Assembly: GCA_021776915.1 (NCBI GenBank)
Contig: JAIQZU010000006.1
Span: 1-64,000 of the forward strand
Direction: 5' to 3'
Source: Candidatus Scalindua sp.
Lineage (GTDB): Bacteria > Planctomycetota > Brocadiia > Brocadiales > Scalinduaceae
DNA: 64,000 nucleotides
Below are positions 1-10,954 of this stretch, piece after piece (position 1 is the stretch's first letter; each line of letters starts with the position of its first letter). A program made the position numbers and the translations under genes. The notes under the pieces were generated by a model. It made no database searches and was not told the DNA's origin. It saw only the letters and a program-made list of their open reading frames with translations.

Positions 1-1503
1 AAGCCACTTGGCATGCTGGTTAAACATTGAGTCCACAATATGGATAAACGCCTCATAGCTGGAGAACAGGCCGTGACGTCCGGTAAGCAGATAACCTTCA
101 AGCCAGCCCTGGCATGTATGTTCGCTGAGGATTTCCATCACTCTGCCGTCAGGGGCAAGGTGGTCATCTTCCGGTATGGTCTTTTCCATCCATGTCCGGC
201 CTGTTACCTCAAAAAGAGATCCAAGCCGGTTAGATGCCGTTTCATCCGGACCGAAGATCCGGAAATTCTTACTCTGTATGTTGAGTTTCATTATGTCCCG
301 TAAAAAATGGCCCATGATTCGTGTGGCCTCCGCCATTACCTGACCAGGCTCTGGCACTTCCACCGCATGGTCCCTGAAGTCAGGCATTTTCAGACTTTTG
401 AGTAGAAGCCCACCGTTGGCATGAGGATTGGCGCCCATGCGTCTTTCCCCCTTAGGAGCCAATTCAGCCAGTTCCGGCTTCATATGCCCGTTTTCGTCAA
501 AAATATCTTCAGGTTTATAACTCTTCATCCAGTCTTCAAGGAGTTTTACATGATCCGGCCTGTCGATCATTTCAGAGAAAGGAACCTGATGCGATCTCCA
601 GAAATCCTCTGTCTTTTTTCCGTCCACTTCTTTTGGCCCCGTCCAGCCTTTGGGTGATCGCAGTATGATCATAGGCCAATGTGGTCGTTTCATAACGCCC
701 TTTGAACGGGAGTGGTTCTGGATCGACTTAATATCGTTTATAACGGTATCCATGGTTGAAGCCATCAACTCATGCATGGCCTCCGGTTCGGAGCCTTCGA
801 CAAAATATGGTTTATAACCATATCCGATAAATAGGTTTTCAAGCTCTTCCCTGTCGATCCTTGCAAGGATCGTTGGATTCGCTATCTTATAGCCATTCAA
901 GTGCAGGATGGGCAGCACGGCGCCGTCCTGAGCGGGGTTGAGAAACTTGTTTGAATGCCAGGCAGCGGCAAGAGGGCCGGTCTCAGCTTCGCCATCGCCC
1001 ACAACACATGCAACTATCAGATCGGGGTTATCAAAAGCCGCCCCGAATGCATGTGAAATTGCATAACCAAGCTCACCACCTTCATGAATAGAACCGGGGG
1101 TTTCCGGCGCAACGTGACTGGAGATTCCGCCCGGAAAAGAGAACTGTTTAAAGAGTTTCCTCATACCATCCGCATCCTGTGATATATTAGGATAGACTTC
1201 ACTGTACGTACCTTCAAGATAGGTGTTTGCAACCATAGCCGGGCCGCCGTGACCTGGCCCCGCTATATAGATCATACTCAAATCCTGTTCCCTGATGACA
1301 CGATTGAGGTGAACGTAAATAAAATTAAGTCCCGGGGTAGTACCCCAGTGCCCCAGAAGCCTGGGTTTGACATGTTCCAGTTTAAGAGGTTCTTTCAGCA
1401 GTGGGTTGTCGTAAAGATATATCTGTCCAACTGAAAGATAATTCGCAGCCCGCCAGTAAGCGTCCATCAATTTTAATTGTTCGTTTGATACTGTTTCACT
1501 CAT
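1..1503 (-). CDS. xfp: Phosphoketolase (xylulose-5-P / fructose-6-P), C-terminus outside window
   Basis: This thiamine-diphosphate enzyme cleaves xylulose-5-phosphate or fructose-6-phosphate with phosphate to acetyl phosphate plus an aldose phosphate. I translated it directly from the minus strand: 501 codons are open from ATG at 1503 to the window edge, against about 790 residues for the family, so the last third is missing. Visible motifs are GHWGTTPG (residues 51-58), GPGHG (82-86), [11 protein letters not shown] (142-152) and the ThDP/Mg signature GDGEAETGP (169-177). An AGGAGG-type ribosome site lies a few bases before the ATG. It diverges from the ATPase operon. Whether it prefers C5 or C6 substrate cannot be read from sequence. 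Confidence 0.95.
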   Translation of the reverse strand, partial: MSETVSNEQLKLMDAYWRAANYLSVGQIYLYDNPLLKEPLKLEHVKPRLLGHWGTTPGLNFIYVHLNRVIREQDLSMIYIAGPGHGGPAMVANTYLEGTYSEVYPNISQDADGMRKLFKQFSFPGGISSHVAPETPGSIHEGGELGYAISHAFGAAFDNPDLIVACVVGDGEAETGPLAAAWHSNKFLNPAQDGAVLPILHLNGYKIANPTILARIDREELENLFIGYGYKPYFVEGSEPEAMHELMASTMDTVINDIKSIQNHSRSKGVMKRPHWPMIILRSPKGWTGPKEVDGKKTEDFWRSHQVPFSEMIDRPDHVKLLEDWMKSYKPEDIFDENGHMKPELAELAPKGERRMGANPHANGGLLLKSLKMPDFRDHAVEVPEPGQVMAEATRIMGHFLRDIMKLNIQSKNFRIFGPDETASNRLGSLFEVTGRTWMEKTIPEDDHLAPDGRVMEILSEHTCQGWLEGYLLTGRHGLFSSYEAFIHIVDSMFNQHAKWL

Positions 1504-3565
<2,062 letters not shown>

Positions 3566-3608
3566 GGTTTGGGTCAAAATAACATGGCCCTAGGGAGGTG
3601 AACGGCGA

Positions 3609-3881
3609 TTGGGAGACCTGAGCAGAAAAATTGAAAAGAAAGAGGCCAGAAAAATGAAAGCGCTGGCCGATAAGGACAAAGGAGTTTTATTCGGGCTCGG
3701 CATGTTCGGCCTTGTAGGATGGTCCGTAGCGATCCCTATGTTACTTTTTCTCGGAATCGGAATCTGGATCGACGCCAGATGGCCTTCAAAATACTCCTGG
3801 ACGCTTATGCTTCTTATTACGGGTGTGATTACAGGATGCTGGAATGCCTGGTACTGGGTAAAGAAACAAAGCATGGGGTGA
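3609..3881 (+). CDS. atpQ: N-ATPase accessory membrane protein AtpQ (AtpI-like)
   Basis: A 90-residue protein with a lysine-rich N-terminus and two predicted membrane helices (about residues 32-54 and 60-85). Position third in the operon and the AtpI-like hydrophobic pattern identify it as AtpQ, one of two small membrane proteins special to N-ATPase operons. I chose the TTG at 3609 because GGGAGGTG lies about ten bases upstream and no ATG fits better. A role in assembly or in divalent cation handling has been discussed for AtpI-type proteins; nothing in this sequence decides that. Confidence 0.8.
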   Translation: MGDLSRKIEKKEARKMKALADKDKGVLFGLGMFGLVGWSVAIPMLLFLGIGIWIDARWPSKYSWTLMLLITGVITGCWNAWYWVKKQSMG

Positions 3882-3909
3882 ATGAGACGGTTAATTATGT
3901 GGAGACAAA

Positions 3910-4209
3910 ATGAAATTCACTTCTGAAATATTTTCTTTTGTGACGCCCTTTTTTGCAGGTATCTTTGTGAGTTTTCTCTATCACATCGGGCTCTGGTGGA
4001 CAGTAAAAGCGCTGCCATCTTCACAAAGGCCTGCCCTTCTGAGTATAGGAAGTTTTTATATCAGGATGGGAATCACACTATCTGTTTTCTATCTTGTGAT
4101 GAATAACAGTTGGCAGCGTCTTGTCGTATGCCTGCTGGGATTTCTTGTGGTAAAGTACACAATGACGCACAAGCTGAGGCCTGGAAAAAACGCTTCCACG
4201 TTTAAATAA
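3910..4209 (+). CDS. atpR: N-ATPase accessory membrane protein AtpR
   Basis: A 99-residue hydrophobic protein with three likely membrane helices (about 8-28, 38-60 and 63-82). It follows atpQ by 28 bases and precedes atpB, the fixed position of AtpR in N-ATPase operons. A conserved arginine within the membrane part (YIRMGITLSVFY) is visible and fits the family, where AtpR has been proposed to contact the c ring during assembly. Identification rests on position, size and topology more than on a diagnostic motif. Confidence 0.8.
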   Translation: MKFTSEIFSFVTPFFAGIFVSFLYHIGLWWTVKALPSSQRPALLSIGSFYIRMGITLSVFYLVMNNSWQRLVVCLLGFLVVKYTMTHKLRPGKNASTFK

Positions 4210-4228
4210 ATGTCAGGCGGGACACTTG

Positions 4229-4370
4229 ACCTATTATAATAATATTGTGCGTTTTCAAATTTTATATTACTGTAGCCGCAGGCTTTAGCCTGCGTTTCTC
4301 AACACTTGATGGGGTCACGTAAGTTACGCAACCTCAAGGTTGCGGCCACAAAACCGTTCAATTTAGGTTA
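4229..4370 (+). repeat. Dispersed element, family A, copy 1 (inside the atp operon)
   Basis: A 142-base copy of an element also found at 26695-26851 and, inverted, at 48065-48208. The core contains TGTAGCCGCAGGCT, CACTTGATGGGG and GTAAGTTACGCAACCT, and the ends approximate an inverted repeat built on CCTAAATTGA. It sits between atpR and atpB. The left end is more degenerate than in copy 2. Confidence 0.8.
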
Positions 4371-4379
4371 AAATAAATG

Positions 4380-4468
4380 ATTGATAAGTTAGGCCTTCGG
4401 CAAAAAAATATTGTCTTCGTTCTGTCTGATTAAAAAATGTCGGGTAAGAAACCCGACCTACTCGTGAA
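4380..4468. repeat. Dispersed element, family E, copy 1
   Basis: This stretch matches, in opposite orientation, 29704-29812: both hold GTCGGGTAAGAAACCCGAC or its variant, a TCTGATTAAA/TCAGACAGAA segment and a TAGGCCTTC end. Copy 1 lies directly after element A1, so two unrelated elements sit in tandem in the atpR-atpB gap. A separate 7-bp stem hairpin (GCCGCGT/ACGCGGC, 4487-4505) follows just before atpB. Confidence 0.7.
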
Positions 4469-4531
4469 TCATGTAATAAACCGTATGCCGCGTTTCTTAC
4501 GCGGCGAACATGACTATAGAGAGATTAACTA

Positions 4532-5227
4532 TTGAAACTAAGCCCTGACTTAATCATATTCCGGCAGTGGGGAGATGTTACGTTAAACGCCACGATAGTC
4601 TTTACATGGGCAATCATGGCCTTTTTAACAATCAGCTCGTGGATAGTAACCAGAAAGCTTTCATCTAAGACAGTGATCTCACGTTGGCAGAATATCCTTG
4701 AAATTCTGGTCACGTGGATACAGGGCCAGATAAAGGCTATCAGTCACAGTGAAACATACAGATACCTGCCATTTGTAGGAACTCTGTTTATATTTATTGC
4801 CGTTTCAAATCTGTTAACTATTGTTCCATGGTACCAGTCGCCTACAGGCTCACTGTCCACCACCGTAGCGCTTGCCGTTTGTGTGTTTTTTGCGACCCCT
4901 CTGTTCGGCATCATGGAAGGCGGGCTGAAAGGGTATTTCCGGTCATATCTCAAGCCTACATTCTTCATGCTGCCATTCAATATTATCGGGGAAATTTCAC
5001 GCACGCTCGCTCTTGCAGTAAGGCTTTTCGGTAACATTATGAGCGGCTCTATGATAGCGGGAATCCTGCTTTCAGTCACCCCGCTGTTTTTCCCTGTTAT
5101 TATGCAGGCTTTCGGTCTGCTTACGGGTCTGGTACAGGCATATATTTTTGCCGTGCTGGCAATGGTGTACATTGCCTCGGCAATACAGACACACAAGAGA
5201 AAAGATACAAAGGATGCTGAACATTGA
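4532..5227 (+). CDS. atpB: N-ATPase subunit a
   Basis: The 231-residue stator subunit that forms the ion path against the c ring. About five membrane helices are predicted. The essential arginine is R164 in TLALAVRLFGN, the counterpart of E. coli R210. The start is TTG at 4532; the preceding ribosome site (AGAGAG) is weak, so this gene may be poorly translated relative to atpE. Two repeat elements separate it from atpR, so whether transcription runs through is open. The family is usual in length. Confidence 0.93.
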   Translation: MKLSPDLIIFRQWGDVTLNATIVFTWAIMAFLTISSWIVTRKLSSKTVISRWQNILEILVTWIQGQIKAISHSETYRYLPFVGTLFIFIAVSNLLTIVPWYQSPTGSLSTTVALAVCVFFATPLFGIMEGGLKGYFRSYLKPTFFMLPFNIIGEISRTLALAVRLFGNIMSGSMIAGILLSVTPLFFPVIMQAFGLLTGLVQAYIFAVLAMVYIASAIQTHKRKDTKDAEH

Positions 5228-5288
5228 ATGAGAAGATACATATACTCTTAGAACATTTGATAATAATAGTAAAAGGAGGAAATTGATC

Positions 5289-5567
5289 ATGGATACGGCA
5301 GGTTTAATAGGCATTGCTTCAATAATTACTGCGGGTATTACTATATCGGTTGGCTCAATCGGGCCAGCCCTTGGTGAAGGCCGCGCCGTCTCTCAGGCTC
5401 TGCACTCCATAGCGCAGCAGCCTGATGAGGCAAACACAATAACGAGGACACTCTTTGTCGGACTGGCAATGGTTGAGTCTACGGCAATATACTGCTTTGT
5501 CGTGTCAATGATTCTGCTCTTTGCCAATCCATTCTGGAACCATTTTGTTAAAAATGTCGGAGGATGA
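5289..5567 (+). CDS. atpE: N-ATPase subunit c (rotor ring)
   Basis: A 92-residue two-helix proteolipid. I chose ATG 5289 over the upstream TTG because AAAAGGAGG ends nine bases before it. Helix 2 carries the ion site V62-E63-S64-T65 with Y68, the same pattern as the Na+-binding c subunit of Ilyobacter tartaricus (E65, S66, T67, Y70). At the helix 1 position of the I. tartaricus Gln32 this protein has E30 (ALGEG). N-ATPase c subunits with two acidic residues exist, and at least one has been reported proton-specific, so ion choice cannot be settled from the motif. The strong ribosome site fits a subunit needed in many copies. Confidence 0.94.
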   Translation: MDTAGLIGIASIITAGITISVGSIGPALGEGRAVSQALHSIAQQPDEANTITRTLFVGLAMVESTAIYCFVVSMILLFANPFWNHFVKNVGG

Positions 5568-5570
5568 TTC

Positions 5571-6347
5571 GTGATTGACTGGTTTACGGTATGTGCCCAG
5601 ATTGTTAATTTTCTGATACTTGTTTTTCTGCTCAAGAGGTTTCTCTACGGCCCCATAATCGCTGCAATAGATAAAAGGGAAGAGAAAATTTCCGCAAGAA
5701 TTAAGGAAGTAGAACAGAAACGCCTTGCTGCTGAAGAAGAGATAAATACGTTTCGGAAAAAGAATGAAGATTTCGAGTTGCAGCGGGCGGAGATGCATGC
5801 TCAGATGAAGGAAGAAAGCGAGTCTGAGAAAATACAGCTTCTCGAAAAGTCCCGTCAGGAGATTGAAGATATTAAAACACGCTGGAATGAATCGATTATG
5901 CAGGAGAGGGACGTCTTCATGAAGGATCTCAGGAGGCGTGTAATTGATCAGGTTTACGCAATAACAAGACAGGCCCTTGCCGATCTCGCCGCAACTGATA
6001 TCGAGCAACACATAGTTAACGTCTTTCTAAAGAAGATCAAGGAATTCAATGAGGCAAAGGGTGGAAAGAGTACACACGCCCTGCAGGACCCTGTAGTAAC
6101 AGGAATTACGATTGTCACGTCCTTTGAATTGCCGGGGGATCAACGGGATTTAATACTAAAGGCAGTTCATGGTCTTCATGTTGAAAACAAGGATGTTAAA
6201 TTTAATGTATCGAATGATATTCTATGCGGGATTGAACTCAGGGGAAATGGTTACGTAATCGGCTGGAATCTCGAGGATTATCTGAATTCACTGGAGAAGG
6301 ATTTTAATAAGGCGATTGATGTCGGTGCCGGGAAATTGAAAAGTTGA
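5571..6347 (+). CDS. atpF: N-ATPase subunit b with delta-like C-terminus
   Basis: A 258-residue peripheral-stalk subunit, about 100 residues longer than ordinary b subunits. It has one N-terminal membrane helix (residues 1-25), a long charged coiled coil to about 140, then a globular tail. The tail (ITIVTSFELPGDQRDLI, then CGIELRGNGYVIGWNLEDYL) resembles the C-terminal part of F-type delta/OSCP subunits. The operon has no delta gene, so this domain probably binds the head of alpha, as suggested for N-ATPases generally. The GTG start at 5571 follows CGGAGGATG; it lies 3 bases after the atpE stop. Confidence 0.9.
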   Translation: MIDWFTVCAQIVNFLILVFLLKRFLYGPIIAAIDKREEKISARIKEVEQKRLAAEEEINTFRKKNEDFELQRAEMHAQMKEESESEKIQLLEKSRQEIEDIKTRWNESIMQERDVFMKDLRRRVIDQVYAITRQALADLAATDIEQHIVNVFLKKIKEFNEAKGGKSTHALQDPVVTGITIVTSFELPGDQRDLILKAVHGLHVENKDVKFNVSNDILCGIELRGNGYVIGWNLEDYLNSLEKDFNKAIDVGAGKLKS

Positions 6348-6429
6348 AAACCTTTCTGCATGAAACGGAAATAAAAGTTTTTCAGAAAGCAATATCTATG
6401 ACGAGATCACCGAAAAATGGAGTACAAAA

Positions 6430-7956
6430 TTGAGTGACAGGAATGAGTTGAGCGCTTTTCTCGATGACACCTTTACCACTTTTGACCGTGTTATCAAGGA
6501 ACATCATTATGAACCGGCGGCTCACGAAACCGGTATCGTAAAATTCGTAGGACGAGGCATTGCGCTTATTGACGGATTGCCCGGAGTAAAGTCTGAAGAG
6601 TTGATCATATTTCCCGGAAATATATACGGCATGGTCTTCAATCTTGACCCGGAAGAGGTTGGCGTTGTCATGCTTTCAAAAAGCGATGATTTAAAGGCAG
6701 GCAGCACAGTGACCCGCATTGGAAAGATAATGGATGTGCCTGTGGGCGAAGCGCTTCTGGGCCGTGTTGTTGATCCGACAGCCAGGCCGCTTGATAATGG
6801 AGGTCAGGTTCGTACTCTCGAAAGAAAACCGATAGAGCGGGAAGCCCCCGCGATTATGGACCGCGAACCGGTAACCGTACCGCTTCAGACAGGCCTCAAA
6901 GTAGTGGACGCTCTCATCCCGATCGGAAGGGGGCAGAGGGAACTTATCCTCGGAGACCGTCAGACCGGAAAGACAGCTATCGCGCTGGATACGATCATAA
7001 ACCAGAGAGATATGAACGTAATATGCGTTTATTGTGCGATCGGTCAGAGGAGTTCTTCTGTCGCGAAGCTTATTGAAGACCTGCACAGCCATGATGCAAT
7101 GAAATATACCATAGTTGTGTCGACATCCGGCGAAGACCCCCCGGGGATGAAGTTCATTGCGCCCTATGCGGCAACTACCATGGCCGAATATTTCATGGAA
7201 AAAGGCAGGGATGTGCTGATTGTATATGACGATTTGACCAACCACGCTATTGCGTACAGGGAACTGTCTCTGCTCCTTAGACGCCCTCCCGGAAGAGAAG
7301 CTTTTCCCGGAGATGTTTTTTATATCCATTCCCGTCTCCTTGAACGTTCAACACATCTGAGAAAAGAACTTGGAGGAGGCTCGTTGACCGCCCTGCCCAT
7401 TGTCGCTACGGAAGCTCAAAATGTTGCGGCATACATTCCCACAAATATTATCTCTATTACTGATGGGCAGATTTATCTTTCACCGGATCTATTTCAGAAA
7501 GGCATTTTACCTGCGGTGGACGTTGGCAAGTCTGTGTCACGTGTGGGCGGGAAGACACAGCTTCCCGTATACCGTGCAGTTGCCGGGAATTTGAGGCTCT
7601 CTTATTCTCAGTTTGAAGAGCTTGAGAAATTTGCCCGTTTCAGCACAAGGCTTGACGAACAGACTCGAAAGACACTTGAAAGAGGCCGCCGTGTGCGTGA
7701 GGTGCTCAAGCAGGATCAGTACAAACCCTTTACGGTGTCAGAGCAAATTGCGGTGCTTCTGTCCGTAACGGAAGGAGTTTTTGATGATTTGCCGGTGGAA
7801 AAGATTGAAGAAGCTGAGCAGTCTATCAGGTCAGCGGTGACAAAACAATTACCCGACATAAGTGAAAAAATTCATACCGGCAATAAATTGTCCGATGAAG
7901 ACAGAAAGGCAATTGTTGAAGCCGCAAGAGCAGTGATTGCAGAAGAGAAGAGTTGA
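6430..7956 (+). CDS. atpA: N-ATPase subunit alpha
   Basis: The 508-residue nucleotide-binding, non-catalytic alpha subunit. The Walker A loop is GDRQTGKT (residues 175-182), followed by the typical [13 protein letters not shown] and the long C-terminal helical domain. The TTG start at 6430 is preceded by GGAG at 6418-6421. The 82-base gap after atpF is larger than other gaps in the operon but holds no clear terminator. In N-ATPase operons alpha comes after F and before G, as here. Confidence 0.95.
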   Translation: MSDRNELSAFLDDTFTTFDRVIKEHHYEPAAHETGIVKFVGRGIALIDGLPGVKSEELIIFPGNIYGMVFNLDPEEVGVVMLSKSDDLKAGSTVTRIGKIMDVPVGEALLGRVVDPTARPLDNGGQVRTLERKPIEREAPAIMDREPVTVPLQTGLKVVDALIPIGRGQRELILGDRQTGKTAIALDTIINQRDMNVICVYCAIGQRSSSVAKLIEDLHSHDAMKYTIVVSTSGEDPPGMKFIAPYAATTMAEYFMEKGRDVLIVYDDLTNHAIAYRELSLLLRRPPGREAFPGDVFYIHSRLLERSTHLRKELGGGSLTALPIVATEAQNVAAYIPTNIISITDGQIYLSPDLFQKGILPAVDVGKSVSRVGGKTQLPVYRAVAGNLRLSYSQFEELEKFARFSTRLDEQTRKTLERGRRVREVLKQDQYKPFTVSEQIAVLLSVTEGVFDDLPVEKIEEAEQSIRSAVTKQLPDISEKIHTGNKLSDEDRKAIVEAARAVIAEEKS

Positions 7957-8081
7957 ACCATTTTTTCGTTTTATAATTGACCGGACAGTTATCAATCAGA
8001 GCATGAAACAGATTACATTTTAGCAAGCAATTCAAATCCCTCGTTCCTTCCTTTGCTAAAGGGAGTATAGATTAACCTCAC

Positions 8082-8969
8082 ATGCAAACCATTAAAACCA
8101 TCAGAAGAAACATTACAAGCGCGGAAGATCTTCGGGATATTGTAAAAACTATGCGCACCCTGTCGGCGGTAAACATTCACCATTTTGAAAAAGCCGTTGA
8201 GTCTACGGGTGATTACTACCGGACAGTTGAAATGGGATTTCAGGTGGTACTCAACGGTGAAACGGTCGCTGCGCTGGAGCAGAAGGAAAACACTAAATGT
8301 GGATGCTACGCTGTTGTATTCGGTTCGGATCAGGGGCTTTGCGGAGGTTTTAATGAACAGATTGCGGCCTATGCGCTAAAGGAGCTTGAAGGTGAGAATA
8401 TGGATGAAAACAGTACCATCGTATGCGTAGGTGCGCGTGTCCTTGCGTCGATTGAGGAGAGAAAGCAGAAAGTTGCAAACATGTTTACTCTGCCAGGATC
8501 GCTTGCAGGTGTAACTCAGATAGTTCAGCAGATAGTAATAGCAATTACCGATTTGCAGGCAACCGGAAAAATCAACAGAGTGATTCTCTTTCACCATAAA
8601 CTGTTATCCCAGCTTTCGTATCAGCCTCACTACGTAACTCTCCTTCCGCTTGACCGGGCATGGATAGAATCAATCAGAGGGAAAAAGTGGCCTGGCCATT
8701 CACTACCATCATTTACCATGGACAGAGACGCTCTGTTTTCAGCGTTGTTCCGTCAATATATGCTTATCTCAATTTATCGGGCATTTGCTGAGTCCATGGC
8801 ATGCGAAAACGCTGCCCGCCTGCTGTCCATGCAGTCAGCCGAAAAAAATATTGAAGAGAGGCTTGAACAGCTCAATGCCATCTACCGCAGCGAACGCCAG
8901 AGTTCCATTACCAGCGAACTTCTGGACATTGTGTCTGGTTTCGAGGCATTGAGAACAGATAAAAAATAG
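8082..8969 (+). CDS. atpG: N-ATPase subunit gamma
   Basis: The 295-residue central shaft subunit and last gene of the operon. The N-terminal helix (TIKTIRRNITSAEDLRDIVKTMRTLSA) and the C-terminal helix ending with SSITSELLDIVSGFEAL give the expected antiparallel coiled coil; the middle holds GSDQGLCGGFN, the usual gamma signature. It lies 125 bases after atpA. No stem plus T-run terminator was found just downstream, although the next 270 bases are very AT-rich. Confidence 0.92.
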   Translation: MQTIKTIRRNITSAEDLRDIVKTMRTLSAVNIHHFEKAVESTGDYYRTVEMGFQVVLNGETVAALEQKENTKCGCYAVVFGSDQGLCGGFNEQIAAYALKELEGENMDENSTIVCVGARVLASIEERKQKVANMFTLPGSLAGVTQIVQQIVIAITDLQATGKINRVILFHHKLLSQLSYQPHYVTLLPLDRAWIESIRGKKWPGHSLPSFTMDRDALFSALFRQYMLISIYRAFAESMACENAARLLSMQSAEKNIEERLEQLNAIYRSERQSSITSELLDIVSGFEALRTDKK

Positions 8970-9242
8970 AAGTTCAACATACAGTCATCATTTTACATTA
9001 CCACATTCATTCTGATTCATTAATCTTTTATTGCTTTTGTATTCACTTTTCTTCATAATAAAAAAATTGTGGTAAAGGATTATCGTTGTTTCTAACCCAC
9101 TTAATTCATAAATTCTTTGAAATTTACTTTAACGCTCTATAATATTGAAGCTTATGTAATTTGATCAAAAAACACTCTGTTTTTTATTATAATGTCTATA
9201 AAACCTTGTAATATATTTTATCAGTATTGATAAGGAATTGTG
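8970..9242. other. AT-rich spacer upstream of the ferredoxin oxidoreductase
   Basis: No gene or repeat was recognised. The stretch is strongly AT-rich and probably holds the promoter of the oxidoreductase genes, but I could not pick a convincing pair of promoter boxes. Confidence 0.5.
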
Positions 9243-9724
9243 ATGCCTATTGATTTTAATGTCACCATCGCCGGGAGTGCGGGCCAGGGAATGCAGATAA
9301 TTGCCGGCATTCTCGTCAAAGCACTTGCCAGAAGTGGCTACCATGTATTCTCGTCACAGGACTATATGTCCAGAATTCGTGGCGGTCATAACTTTACCAA
9401 TATTCGGGTGAGTGACAAGCGGGTATATTCTACAGTAGTTTCCTCCCAATTACTGGTTGCACTCGATCAACAAAGTGTGAATGTTCACTACAAACGCTTA
9501 GCCGATCCGGCGATTATTATCCACGATTCAGATACCATAAAACTAAAAAAACAAAGGAGATACAGGACGTTGCGATTCCTCTGGAAAAATTATCGACGGA
9601 AAGCGGCAGTCCTGCTTATATAAACTCTGTAGCGGCAGGAGCTCTGTTTTCGCTTTTGAGACTCGACCTTAAATATCTCGTCGGTTTTCTTGAAACTCGC
9701 TTTGCAAAAAAATCTCCTGAATAA
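9243..9724 (+). pseudogene. 2-oxoacid:ferredoxin oxidoreductase gamma domain, frameshifted
   Basis: The gamma domain of a 2-oxoacid:acceptor oxidoreductase starts at ATG 9243 behind AAGGA. GSAGQGMQIIAG and SRIRGGHNFTNIRVSD are the family signatures. The reading frame is lost at a run of seven A (9545-9551): continuing in the -1 frame restores recognisable gamma sequence (VAIPLEKLSTESGSPAYINS, then AAGALFSLLRLDLKYLV) up to TAA at 9722-9724. Beyond that TAA the same frame runs without another stop into the alpha gene. So the ancestral gene was a gamma-alpha fusion (KorA type), now interrupted twice. Slippage at A7, a real pseudogene, or assembly error are the options. Confidence 0.8.
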
Positions 9725-9826
9725 ATCAAAGGAAACATAAATGCTGCTACAAAAGGATTCACATACACTTCAGAAAATTATCAAAATATTAAAACTACTT
9801 TTGGCAAGGTAAGCAAGAAAAACCGG

Positions 9827-10954
9827 ATGTTGATAAATGGGGCGGAGGCGATATCAATCGGGATGATTGCCGGTGGAATACGGTTTATCAGCGCGTATCC
9901 AATGTCACCCTCTACCGGAATCTTCACTTATATAACCGGCAAGGCCAGAAAATTTGGAATAGTATCAGAACAGGCAGAGGACGAAATAGCAGCCTGCAAT
10001 ATGGCGCTGGGGGCAGGCGCTGCAGGTGCGCGCGCCGCTGTCACAACTTCCGGAGGAGGCCTTTCCCTGATGTGTGAAGGTATCAGTCTGGCGGGGGCTG
10101 CTGAAATTCCTATAGTGATAGCAAATATGCAGAGGCCGGGGCCCGCAACAGGTTTTCCAACACGTACTGCACAGGAAGATCTCGACCTGGTTTTGAATAT
10201 AGGTCATGGCGAATTTCCACGCTTTATTTTCGCTCCGGGTACAGCGGAAGAAGCCTTCTATACCTCTATTCACGCAATGAACCTTGCTGAAAAATATCAG
10301 GTACCCGTGTTTATACTCGGAGATCAGCATCTGGTTGACAGTTCTATTACCCTGGACAAGCTCAACCCCAACAAGGTTAAGTGCAAAAGCTATATGGTAA
10401 AAAGCGGCAATCTGAAAAAACCTTACCTTCGATATAAAAATACGAAGAGTGGCGTATCACCTCTGGCATACTATGGTCAGGACAAGATAACTTTTATAGT
10501 TGACAGCCATGTTCACACAGAAGATGGCCATATTTCCGAAGACAGCGATGTGGCAAATAAACTGGCAGAAAAACGCTTTAGAAAGCTTGATGGCATGAAA
10601 AAGGAATTGTATGGACCACAATATTATGGTCTGCAAAATGCTGAAACAGTGCTTGTGTCGTGGGGGTCTACGTATGGGGCTGTCAGGGAAACAATAGATT
10701 CTTTGCTTGAGAAGAAAAAGAGCGTGGCAATGGTTCATTATAATAAGATATGGCCATTCCCTGTGGAAGAATCAATCAAACTCCTGAAATCAAGGAAAGA
10801 TATTCGTGTGGTTGAAAACAACTATCAGGCACAATTCAATCGATTGCTTAGGAGAGAAACCAAGATAGATACAGGAGAACCTGTTCTCAGATACGACGGA
10901 CGTCCGTTCGACGCGCAGTTTATAATCGAAAAGCTTAAAAAGAGGCAGAAATGA
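9827..10954 (+). CDS. korA: 2-oxoacid:ferredoxin oxidoreductase, alpha part
   Basis: A 375-residue alpha subunit of a ferredoxin-dependent 2-oxoacid oxidoreductase, most like 2-oxoglutarate:ferredoxin oxidoreductases. Recognisable stretches are AYPMSPSTGIFTY, SEQAEDEIAACNMALGAGAAG and TSGGGLSLMCEGISLAG. The open frame extends upstream to the TAA at 9722, and the residues in between (IKGNINAATKGFTYTS) look like the natural linker from a gamma domain, so this is the second half of a fusion gene. ATG 9827 has no good ribosome site. It overlaps the beta gene by 4 bases. The enzyme would join acyl-CoA, CO2 and reduced ferredoxin in the TCA cycle, run in either direction. Confidence 0.85.
   Translation: MLINGAEAISIGMIAGGIRFISAYPMSPSTGIFTYITGKARKFGIVSEQAEDEIAACNMALGAGAAGARAAVTTSGGGLSLMCEGISLAGAAEIPIVIANMQRPGPATGFPTRTAQEDLDLVLNIGHGEFPRFIFAPGTAEEAFYTSIHAMNLAEKYQVPVFILGDQHLVDSSITLDKLNPNKVKCKSYMVKSGNLKKPYLRYKNTKSGVSPLAYYGQDKITFIVDSHVHTEDGHISEDSDVANKLAEKRFRKLDGMKKELYGPQYYGLQNAETVLVSWGSTYGAVRETIDSLLEKKKSVAMVHYNKIWPFPVEESIKLLKSRKDIRVVENNYQAQFNRLLRRETKIDTGEPVLRYDGRPFDAQFIIEKLKKRQK

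Noticed and set aside
40-1434. Plus-strand ORFs at 40-303, 421-657 and 1249-1434
   Set aside because: They are antisense shadows of the phosphoketolase, whose minus-strand frame is open across the whole stretch with clear family motifs.
5505-6011. Minus-strand 168-residue ORF
   Set aside because: It is a shadow of atpE/atpF, with no ribosome site and low-complexity hydrophobic content.
9545-9551. Programmed -1 frameshift as the sole explanation of the kor break
   Set aside because: The A7 run is slippery, but a TAA also interrupts the shifted frame before the alpha domain, so shifting alone would not make a full fusion protein. Kept only as one option.
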